Positions 57,773-64,000 of a DNA stretch of 64,000 bases are shown here, in pieces (position 1 is the first letter of the stretch; each line of letters starts with the position of its first letter). Made by a program: the position numbers and the translations under genes. Under the pieces are notes generated by a model. It had not been told where the DNA came from. It did not search any database and saw nothing but the letters and a program-made list of their open reading frames with translations. This DNA comes from Arthrobacter silviterrae (lineage in GTDB: Bacteria; Actinomycetota; Actinomycetes; Actinomycetales; Micrococcaceae), in assembly GCF_011045165.1 (NCBI RefSeq), contig NZ_JAAKZI010000023.1, forward strand, positions 1 through 64,000, given 5' to 3'.

Positions 57773-59172
57773 GATTGCGTCCTTTCGAGGGTTGATCCTG
57801 CCGCGTTGGCAACGGCGGAAGCGACGTCGGCGGCCACGTGCGGGTCGAAGACGCTGGGGATGATGAAACTGGCGTTGAGTTCAGAATCGTCCACGCGGTT
57901 GGCAATGGCAACAGCTGCCGCGACCAGCATATCGTCGGTGATGTCGGACATGCCGGCGTCGAGCAGCCCGCGGAAGAAGCCGGGGAAGGCCAGCACGTTG
58001 TTGATCTGGTTCGGGAAGTCGCTGCGGCCCGTGGCCACGACGGCGGCATGCCGTGAGGCGATGACCGGGTCCACCTCGGGCGTGGGGTTTGCCATCGCAA
58101 ACACAATGGCGTTTTCCGCCATGGCCGCAACCTGCTCCTCACCCAGGATGTTGGGGCCGCTGACTCCGATGAAGACGTCCGCACCGGGCATGGCGTCATG
58201 GAGGGAGCCGGTGAAGTTGTCCGGGTTGGTGTTGTTGGCCAGCCAGGTGCGGTGCTCATCCGTGTAGGTCTCGCTGCGGTTGATGGCACCGTTGCGGCCG
58301 CAGGCCACCACGTTTTTCGCGCCCTGGGCCAGAAGCAGCTGGATGATGGCGTTGCCCGCCGCGCCGACCCCGGCAACGACGATCTTGACGTCCTCGATCT
58401 TCTTTTCCACCACGCGCAGTGCGTTGGTGAGGGCCGCGAGCGTCACGATGGCCGTGCCGTGCTGGTCGTCGTGGAAGACGGGGATGTCCAGCTCTTCCTT
58501 CAGGCGGCGTTCGATCTCAAAGCAGCGGGGGGCCGCGATGTCCTCAAGGTTGATGCCGCCGTACACGGGGGCAATCGCCTTGACGATGCTGATGATTTCC
58601 TCGGTGTCCTTCGTGTCCAGGCAGACGGGCCAGGCGTCGACGTTGGCGAACTGCTTGAACAGCGCCGCCTTGCCCTCCATGACGGGCAGGGCCGCGGCCG
58701 GGCCGATGTCGCCCAGGCCCAGGACGGCCGTGCCGTCGGTGACGACGGCGATCGTGTTGCGCTTGATGGTCAGGTTGCGTGCGGCGGCCGGGTCCTCGGC
58801 GATGGCCATGCAGACGCGGGCGACGCCGGGGGTGTAGGCCCGGGAGAGGTCGTCGCGGTTGCGGATGGCCACCTTTGGGGTGACCTCGAGCTTGCCGCCG
58901 AGGTGCATGAGGAAGGTGCGGTCGGAAACATGCAGCACGTGCACGCCGTCGAGGGCCTCGAGGGCGTCCCGCACACGCTCGGCGTGGTCGTCGTCGGTGG
59001 TGTTCGCAGTGATGTCAACAACAATGCTGGTGTGCTGGGACTCAACAATGTCCAGTGCGGTGACGGCGGCGCCGGCCGAGGCGGCTGCCGCGGCAAGCTC
59101 ACTCGTGACGGTGAAGTTGGACGGCGCACTGACGCGCAGGGTGATGGAGTTGCCGGGGCTAGGGTTCGCCAT
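57769..59172 (-). CDS. NAD(P)-dependent malic enzyme with N-terminal ACT domain
   Basis: 467 aa. Residues 1-85 look like an ACT domain ([29 protein letters not shown]). The malic domain ([36 protein letters not shown]) and the NAD domain ([20 protein letters not shown]) follow. Converts malate to pyruvate and CO2, so with aceB it drains glyoxylate to pyruvate. First gene of the operon, divergent from IclR. Confidence 0.95.
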   Translation of the reverse strand: MANPSPGNSITLRVSAPSNFTVTSELAAAAASAGAAVTALDIVESQHTSIVVDITANTTDDDHAERVRDALEALDGVHVLHVSDRTFLMHLGGKLEVTPKVAIRNRDDLSRAYTPGVARVCMAIAEDPAAARNLTIKRNTIAVVTDGTAVLGLGDIGPAAALPVMEGKAALFKQFANVDAWPVCLDTKDTEEIISIVKAIAPVYGGINLEDIAAPRCFEIERRLKEELDIPVFHDDQHGTAIVTLAALTNALRVVEKKIEDVKIVVAGVGAAGNAIIQLLLAQGAKNVVACGRNGAINRSETYTDEHRTWLANNTNPDNFTGSLHDAMPGADVFIGVSGPNILGEEQVAAMAENAIVFAMANPTPEVDPVIASRHAAVVATGRSDFPNQINNVLAFPGFFRGLLDAGMSDITDDMLVAAAVAIANRVDDSELNASFIIPSVFDPHVAADVASAVANAAGSTLERTQS

Positions 59173-59240
59173 TGAATGTCCTTGAAGTTGTGGCCCGCGA
59201 GGGCTTCCCGAATGTTATTTGTTTTCGTATGATGGATATT

Positions 59241-59259
59241 ATTATCTATCTAGTGGAAT
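59241..59259. promoter_or_regulatory. IclR-type operator-like site (copy 3)
   Basis: Contains TATCTAGTGGAAT, identical over ATCTAGTGGAAT to the hyi site, in an AT-rich patch about 70-90 bases upstream of the malic enzyme start and between it and iclR. Confidence 0.6.
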
Positions 59260-59324
59260 AACAAGTCCTTGCCGCCAAATGGTCAAAGTGGTTGACATGG
59301 TGCGGTATCTTTGAGTTTGAAACA

Positions 59325-59343
59325 TCATTTTCACAATGTGGAT
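59325..59343. promoter_or_regulatory. IclR-type operator-like site (copy 4)
   Basis: TCATTTTCACAATGTGGAT, near-palindromic (TTTCACAATGTGGA), 66-85 bases before the iclR ATG. It resembles copy 1 (ATTTTCACATAGTGGAA) more than copy 3 and may mediate autoregulation. Confidence 0.5.
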
Positions 59344-59409
59344 AAATGGGCACTGTGGAACCCGCAACGGATGGACGGTGGACGTCCAGGAATCCAGGAG
59401 TAAAGCGAC

Positions 59410-60168
59410 ATGGCAGCAAAGACCGGCGGCGGCGTGCAGTCCGTGGAGCGCGTGTTTGAACTGCTGGAACTCATCACGGACGCTGGCGGCGATGTAACCC
59501 TCAGCGAGCTCTCCGGTTCCACGGACCTTCCCCTGCCCACCATCCACAGGCTGTTGCGCACGCTGGTCTCGCTGGGCTACATCCGCCAGCTGCCGAACCG
59601 CCGCTACGCCCTGGGTCCGCGGCTCATCCGACTGGGCGAAGGCGCCAACAAGCAGCTGGGCGCACTGGCCCGGCCGCAGCTGAAGACGCTGGTCGACAAG
59701 CTGGGTGAAACCGCCAACATGGCTGTGCTGGAATCCGACATGGTCATCTACATAGCCCAGGTCCCCTCGCCGCACTCCATGCGCATGTTCACCGAGGTGG
59801 GCCGGCGCGCCCACACCCACGACACCGGCGTGGGGAAGGCCTTGCTGGCCCAGCTGGACAATGACACCGTCCGCGGCATCATTGCCCGGCAGGGAATGCC
59901 CACGCCCACCAACAAGAGCATCGGCACCATTGACGCCCTGCTGGCGGACCTGGAGTTGATCCGCAACCGCGGCTATTCCATTGATGAGGAAGAGCAGGAG
60001 CTCGGCGTGCGCTGCTTCGCCATGTCCGTCCCTAACGCCCCCACCCCCACCGCCATTTCGGTCTCAGGTCCCGTAACCCGGGTTGACCAGGCGTTTGCGG
60101 ACCGTGCCGTGCCCATGCTGCAACAGGCCGCCGCCGTCATTTCCGCGGAACTCAACAGCGCAAACTAG
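59410..60168 (+). CDS. IclR-family transcriptional regulator
   Basis: 252 aa. N-terminal winged HTH (SVERVFELLELITDAGGDVTLSELSGSTDLPLPTIHRLLRTL) and C-terminal effector domain (DTGVGKALLAQLDNDTV; YSIDEEEQELGVRCFAMSV). Closely placed with glyoxylate and allantoin genes, so it is probably the AllR-like repressor that senses glyoxylate or allantoin. Its likely sites are listed at 18807, 53843, 59241 and 59325. Confidence 0.92.
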   Translation: MAAKTGGGVQSVERVFELLELITDAGGDVTLSELSGSTDLPLPTIHRLLRTLVSLGYIRQLPNRRYALGPRLIRLGEGANKQLGALARPQLKTLVDKLGETANMAVLESDMVIYIAQVPSPHSMRMFTEVGRRAHTHDTGVGKALLAQLDNDTVRGIIARQGMPTPTNKSIGTIDALLADLELIRNRGYSIDEEEQELGVRCFAMSVPNAPTPTAISVSGPVTRVDQAFADRAVPMLQQAAAVISAELNSAN

Positions 60169-60178
60169 CCAGCGCAAA

Positions 60179-61543
60179 CTAGCCGTTCACCAGGCGCCGC
60201 GCCGCGCTGCTGTGCTCCGCGATGAGCGCGCCCAGGTCCAGGCCGGGAATCCGGCCGTCCACCACGCGCCACTGCCCGCCCACCATGACCCTGTCCGCAC
60301 GGTCGGCACCGCACAGCAGCAGGGCGGCCACCGGGTCGTGCGAGCCTGAGAAGCGCAGCTCGTCCAGGGTAAACAGGGCCAGGTCAGCCTGGCGTCCGGG
60401 CGCTATCTCGCCCAGGCTCTCCCGCCCCAGCACCCGTGCCGACCCCCTTGTGGCCCAGCCCAGGGCGCGTTCCACGCTGACCCCTGCGCCGTACCGCAGC
60501 CGCTGCAGGTAGAGCGCCTGCCGCGCCTCCTGGATCATGTTGGAGGCGTCATTGGAGGCGGAGCCGTCCACGCCCAGTCCCACCGGGACGCCGGCCGCCT
60601 CAAGGTCCAGGATGCGGGCGGTGCCTGACGCCAGCCTCATGTTCGACGACGGGCAGTGGGCTATGCCGGTTCCGGCGGCTCCCAGCCGCGCGATTTCGGC
60701 GTCGTCGAAGTGGATGCCGTGGCCCAGCCAGGTCCGGTCCGTCAGCCAGCCCACGCTTTCGAGGTAGTCCACCGTGCGCAGGCCAAACTTTTCCCGGCAA
60801 AAGTCCTCCTCGTCGAGGGTTTCGGCCAGGTGCGTGTGCAGGCGGACGTCCAGTTTTTCGGCCAGGGCGGCGCTCTCCACCATGAGTTCGCGGGTGACCG
60901 AGAAGGGCGAGCACGGGGCCAGCGCAATCTGGATGACTGCGTCGTCGCCGCGCTCATGGTAGGCGGCAACCAGCCGTTCGCTGTCCGCCAAAATGACGTC
61001 GGGGTCCTGCACCGTGGACTGCGGCGGCAGCCCGCCGTCGTGCTCGCCCAATGACATGGAGCCCCGGGTGAGGGTGGCGCGCATGCCCAGCTCCCGCACG
61101 GCTTCCACCTGGATGTCGATGGCATCCTCAAGCCCGTGCGGGAACAGGTAGTGGTGGTCCGCGGCCGTGGTGCAGCCCGAGAGCAGCAGTTCGGCCAGTG
61201 CCGCCGTCGTGGCCAGCCGCAGGTCCTTCGGGGTCAGCCGGGCCCAGACGGGGTAGAGCGTTTTCAGCCAGGGGAACAGTTCGGCATTGGCCACGGGAGC
61301 CCAGGCCCGGGTGAGCGTCTGGTAAAAGTGGTGGTGGGTGTTGACCAGGCCGGGCGTGATGACGTGCCGGCCGGCGTCGAACACCTCCTCGCACGGTGTC
61401 GCGGGGGACTGGCCGGCGGCGAGAACCTCAGCGATCAGGCCGCCGGCAAGGACCACCCCGCCGCCGGCGTCGAGGTCATTGGCGGTAAAGGCGGCCAGCG
61501 GGTTCTTGAGCCAGAGCCGGCGGTCCGGGGTTGATTGCTTCAT
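60179..61543 (-). CDS. 8-oxoguanine deaminase-type amidohydrolase
   Basis: 454 aa from ATG 61543 (AAGGA upstream); the longer frame to 61720 would read through a terminator and is rejected. Metal site NTHHHFYQTLTRAWAP, then CTTAADHHYLFPHGLEDAI, LHTHLAETLDEE, and GHGIHFDDAEIARLG. This is the AtzB/8-oxoguanine deaminase pattern: deaminates 8-oxoguanine to urate, with guanine and others as possible substrates. Convergent with iclR; divergent from guaD. Confidence 0.87.
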   Translation of the reverse strand: MKQSTPDRRLWLKNPLAAFTANDLDAGGGVVLAGGLIAEVLAAGQSPATPCEEVFDAGRHVITPGLVNTHHHFYQTLTRAWAPVANAELFPWLKTLYPVWARLTPKDLRLATTAALAELLLSGCTTAADHHYLFPHGLEDAIDIQVEAVRELGMRATLTRGSMSLGEHDGGLPPQSTVQDPDVILADSERLVAAYHERGDDAVIQIALAPCSPFSVTRELMVESAALAEKLDVRLHTHLAETLDEEDFCREKFGLRTVDYLESVGWLTDRTWLGHGIHFDDAEIARLGAAGTGIAHCPSSNMRLASGTARILDLEAAGVPVGLGVDGSASNDASNMIQEARQALYLQRLRYGAGVSVERALGWATRGSARVLGRESLGEIAPGRQADLALFTLDELRFSGSHDPVAALLLCGADRADRVMVGGQWRVVDGRIPGLDLGALIAEHSSAARRLVNG

Positions 61544-61579
61544 GGGGATCCTTGCAGTGGACGGGGCGGGCCGGCCAAT

Positions 61580-61608
61580 AAAAAAGCCGGCACCGCACGG
61601 GTGCCAGC
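61580..61608 (-). terminator. Intrinsic terminator within the 5' leader of the 8-oxoguanine deaminase gene
   Basis: Nine-base stem GCTGGCACC/GGTGCCGGC (one G-U) with a five-base loop and a TTTTTT tract on the minus strand, ending 37 bases before the ATG. Because it precedes the gene it would stop transcription into it unless prevented, as in attenuators and riboswitches. Confidence 0.82.
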
Positions 61609-61677
61609 TCAGTTTTCCTCCTGTTGAAAGGCCCTGTCTGCTGATCCAGGCAGTCCCGCCGAAACGGTCCTGCGCCC

Positions 61678-61707
61678 AATGTAGGCGAGGGCGCGGGTGA
61701 AAGTCAA
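61678..61707 (-). promoter_or_regulatory. Sigma70-type promoter of the 8-oxoguanine deaminase gene
   Basis: On the minus strand TTGACT (61707-61702), an 18-base spacer, and TACATT (61683-61678). Transcription would start near 61670, leaving a leader of about 60 bases before the terminator hairpin and 127 bases before the ATG. Confidence 0.6.
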
Positions 61708-61935
61708 CGCTTCGCGACATTTCATGATGCGGTAACGAGTTTCCAAAAAACTGTTGCCCGGCTCACATTTCGGTGTTAGGGTCATCATCAAGTCTATGGC
61801 GGGCGCCCTACAAGGGCCGCTATCTACCGGGCGTATCTTGAATCTCAAACCAAGTGCACACCGGTACAGGAAATCCTTCCCAGGATTCCCGCATGATGCT
61901 GTTTTGCCGGGTGCTTCAGTGACAAGGAAGTCACC

Positions 61936-62421
61936 ATGAACATCAATGAATTTGGCCAGGAACACCTGGCCCGGGCGGTAGACCTGGCCACCACCAACGT
62001 CCTGGACCACGGCGGGCCATTTGGCGCCGTCGTGGTCACGGCGGACGGGCGGGCCTTCGAAGGAATCAACCGCGTCACCGCCAACAATGACCCCACGGCG
62101 CACGCCGAGGTCACGGCCATCCGGGCGGCCTGCACGGCCCTCGGCACCTTCGACCTCACCGGCGCCACCCTCTACACCAGCTGCGAGCCCTGCCCCATGT
62201 GCCTGGCATCGGCCCTGTGGGCCCGCGTGGACCGGGTGTACTTTGCCGCGGACAGGCACGACGCCGCCCGCGCCGGATTCGACGACGCCGTCTTCTACGA
62301 CTACTTCGACACCCCCGTGGAGCAGCGGTCCATGCCCGTGCGGCAACTGGCGCCGGGAGCCGCAGACCCGCTGGCCCCCTTCACCACCTGGAACGGGCTC
62401 GCCACCCGGATCGATTACTAG
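61936..62421 (+). CDS. guaD: Guanine deaminase (cytidine deaminase-like fold)
   Basis: 161 aa. Zinc site HAEVTAIRAA (His and catalytic Glu) and SCEPCPMCLASALW (two Cys). The C-terminal EQRSMPVRQLAPGAAD fits the guanine deaminase branch. Converts guanine to xanthine. AAGGAAG upstream of the ATG; 12 bases before the permease gene. Confidence 0.9.
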   Translation: MNINEFGQEHLARAVDLATTNVLDHGGPFGAVVVTADGRAFEGINRVTANNDPTAHAEVTAIRAACTALGTFDLTGATLYTSCEPCPMCLASALWARVDRVYFAADRHDAARAGFDDAVFYDYFDTPVEQRSMPVRQLAPGAADPLAPFTTWNGLATRIDY

Positions 62422-62433
62422 GGGGCGGCTGAC

Positions 62434-63936
62434 ATGGCTCTGTTGAACAAGACCGGAAAAGCAAAGGGGCCCTCCATGGCACCCGGACAGCCCGAAACCA
62501 AGCGTGGCATGGCACTGGCCATCGACCGCTACTTTGAAATCAGTGCCCGCGGCTCAAGCGTGGTGCGCGAATTCCGCGGCGGCCTGGCCACCTTCTTCGC
62601 CATGTGCTACATCGTGGTCCTGAACCCGCTGATCCTCAGTTCGCCCGACGGTTCCGGCCACGTGCTGGGCATACCCCAGGTGGCTGCAGTGACCGCCGTC
62701 GTGGCCGGCGTGACCACCATCGTCATGGGGGTGTGGGCGAAGTACCCCTTCGCGCTCGCCGCCGGGCTCGGCGTCAACGCCTTTGTCTCCGCCACGATTG
62801 CCACCACCAAGAACCTGACCTGGCCGGAGGTCATGGGCCTGGTGCTCATTGCCGGCATCGTCATGTTTCTGCTGGTTGTTTCCGGGCTCCGGGAGGCCGT
62901 CATGCGGGCGGTCCCGGCCGGGCTGAAGACGGCGATCGTGGTGGGAATTGGCCTGTTTATTGCCATCATCGGGCTGGTCAACGCCGGGTTTGTGCGCCGC
63001 ATCCCGGATTCGGCCCACACCACCGTGCCGCTGCAGCTGGGCCAGGATGGAAAGCTGCTGGGCTGGCCCACGCTGGTGTTTGTCTTCGGCCTGGTGCTGA
63101 CCATTGTGCTGCTGGTGCGCAAGGTCAAGGGCGGCCTGTTGATCGGCATTGTCGCCTCCACGCTGTTTGCCATGGGCCTGCAACTGGTCACCAACACCGC
63201 ATCCAGCCAGAAGGACCCGTCCGGCTGGTCGCTCATGGTCCCCGCCGTGCCGGCGAAGATTTTCTCCCTGCCGGACCTCTCCCTGGTGGGCAAGGTGGAC
63301 ATGTTTGGCGCCTTCGCCCATTTGGGGATCATGTCCGCCCTGCTGCTGACCTTCACCATTTTGCTCAGCGTGTTCTTTGACGCCATGGGCACCATGACCG
63401 GGCTGGCCAGCGAGGCAGGGCTGGTGGATGAGGACAACAACATGAAGAACGCCAACCGCGTGCTGCTGGTTGACGCGGTGGGCTCCGTGGCCGGCGGCTT
63501 CGGCTCCGTTTCCGCCAATGAAATCTTTGTGGAGTCGGCGGCGGGCATCGCCGAGGGTGCCCGGACCGGGTTGGCCAGCGTTGTCACCGGTGGGCTGTTC
63601 CTGCTGGCCGCGTTCTTCGCCCCGCTCGTGGCCATTGTGCCGTTTGAGGCGGTGGCCCCGGCCCTGGTCATTGTGGGCTTCATGATGGCCTCCCAGGTCC
63701 GCAAGGTGGAGTGGGACGACTTCGGAATCGCCATTCCGGCCTTCCTGACGTTCATCCTGATGCCGTTCACCTACTCGATCGCCAACGGCCTCGGCGCCGG
63801 GTTCATCGCCTACGTTGTCATCCGCGTGGTGCAGGGTAGGGCCCGTGAAGTGCACGTGCTGATGTGGGGCGTTGCCGCATCCTTTGTGGTGTACTTCGGG
63901 ATGGGACCCATCCAGCAGCTCCTCGGGATCGGCTAG
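62434..63936 (+). CDS. NCS2-family purine permease
   Basis: 500 aa, about 12-14 membrane segments. AzgA/PbuG branch: YFEISARGSSVVREFRGGLATFFAMCYIVVLNP, GLGVNAFVS and FGSVSANEIFVESAAGIAEGARTGLASVV. Proton-driven uptake of guanine, hypoxanthine or adenine. Operon with guaD. Confidence 0.93.
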   Translation: MALLNKTGKAKGPSMAPGQPETKRGMALAIDRYFEISARGSSVVREFRGGLATFFAMCYIVVLNPLILSSPDGSGHVLGIPQVAAVTAVVAGVTTIVMGVWAKYPFALAAGLGVNAFVSATIATTKNLTWPEVMGLVLIAGIVMFLLVVSGLREAVMRAVPAGLKTAIVVGIGLFIAIIGLVNAGFVRRIPDSAHTTVPLQLGQDGKLLGWPTLVFVFGLVLTIVLLVRKVKGGLLIGIVASTLFAMGLQLVTNTASSQKDPSGWSLMVPAVPAKIFSLPDLSLVGKVDMFGAFAHLGIMSALLLTFTILLSVFFDAMGTMTGLASEAGLVDEDNNMKNANRVLLVDAVGSVAGGFGSVSANEIFVESAAGIAEGARTGLASVVTGGLFLLAAFFAPLVAIVPFEAVAPALVIVGFMMASQVRKVEWDDFGIAIPAFLTFILMPFTYSIANGLGAGFIAYVVIRVVQGRAREVHVLMWGVAASFVVYFGMGPIQQLLGIG

Positions 63937-63941
63937 CAACC

Positions 63942-64000
63942 ATGGACATGAACACCATCGAGGCAGTGGTTCCCACGGCCGACCCCTCCGCCTGGCGCCC
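63942..64000 (+). CDS. Start of next gene in the purine operon, 3' truncated by the window
   Basis: Open frame from ATG 63942 (or ATG 63948) running off the window: MDMNTIEAVVPTADPSAWR. Only five bases after the permease stop, so co-transcribed. In this context the FAD-binding small subunit of xanthine dehydrogenase is likely, since its N-terminus is similar, but 19 residues do not prove it. Confidence 0.5.
   Translation, partial: MDMNTIEAVVPTADPSAWR

Larger units (their letters stand above)
61544..61935. other. 392-base intergenic region between divergent purine genes
   Basis: Non-coding on both strands apart from shadows. Right to left it holds the 8-oxoguanine deaminase promoter, its structured leader and a leader terminator. 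On the plus side at 61799-61840 a hairpin-prone segment (GCCCTACAAGGGC, then TATCTACCGGGC) precedes guaD by about 100 bases. I could not match either leader to a known riboswitch class. Confidence 0.7.

Noticed and set aside
61544-61720. Longer start of the 8-oxoguanine deaminase at 61720
   Set aside because: The extension would be translated from upstream of the promoter -10 and through the leader terminator. ATG 61543 has a clear AAGGA site.
61799-61840. Purine riboswitch upstream of guaD
   Set aside because: Only a short TCTACC-like string matches. The required three-stem junction and kissing loops cannot be drawn.

Overview
The window comes from a high-GC Gram-positive bacterium that looks like Arthrobacter or a close relative in the Micrococcaceae. 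The grounds are strong G/C third-position bias, many ATGA start/stop overlaps, GTG and TTG starts, an actinobacterial purine and ureide gene set, a CsoR/CopZ/CopA copper operon and DUF2695 proteins. This rests on gene content and style only. No rRNA, tRNA, CRISPR array, insertion sequence or prophage was seen. The sequence reads as chromosomal, mostly metabolic, with one accessory-looking stretch at about 21.1-34.1 kb.

Layout. 0-4.3 kb: the end of a sugar ABC transporter (two permeases), a CGNR zinc-finger protein, an EamA exporter and a short-chain dehydrogenase. 4.4-8.9 kb: a copper operon (csoR-copZ-copA, minus strand) that shares a double CsoR-type operator with a divergent BNR-repeat protein / MoaD-like pair. 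8.9-15.0 kb: general PTS proteins (ptsI, ptsH), a TetR regulator, and a mannitol operon (mtlA-mtlD). 15.1-21.0 kb: a PoxB-type TPP enzyme, an MFS transporter, small proteins and rlmN. 21.1-34.1 kb: three paralogous cysteine-rich DUF2695 genes interleaved with a Pth2-like protein, an alpha-glucoside phosphorylase locus (LacI regulator, beta-phosphoglucomutase-like HAD, GH65), an aminotransferase, a thioesterase, a membrane-anchored NERD protein, purB, and a WXG100 gene followed by a large alpha/beta-hydrolase with a polyproline tail. 34.1-46.4 kb: hisC-like aminotransferase, an E1alpha-E1beta-E2 2-oxoacid dehydrogenase operon, SGNH hydrolase, MocR/LysN-type aminotransferase, GerMN lipoprotein, a DHFR-like protein, an alpha/beta hydrolase, and alanine dehydrogenase with a divergent PucR/CdaR-type regulator. 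46.4-64 kb: a purine/ureide/glyoxylate block.

How the genes work together. In the last block, guaD, an NCS2 permease and an 8-oxoguanine-deaminase-type amidohydrolase handle purine bases. allB and allE act on allantoin and ureidoglycine. gcl, glxR, hyi and glycerate kinase take glyoxylate to phosphoglycerate, while malate synthase and malic enzyme take it to pyruvate. An IclR regulator sits beside these operons. I see a shared operator-like sequence (core TAGTGGAA) upstream of hyi, upstream of the malic enzyme/IclR pair, and at a distant site near the MFS transporter at 17-18 kb.

The most unusual observation is a conserved two-box leader: TCCACA-like box, GGCGGGG-like core, and a second TCCACA-like box starting exactly 28 bases after the first. 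It lies upstream of all three DUF2695 genes and also upstream of the WXG100/hydrolase pair. This suggests that these otherwise unrelated genes share a regulator. A second notable item is the leader of the 8-oxoguanine-deaminase-like gene, which has a promoter and an intrinsic terminator before the start codon, as expected for an attenuator or riboswitch.
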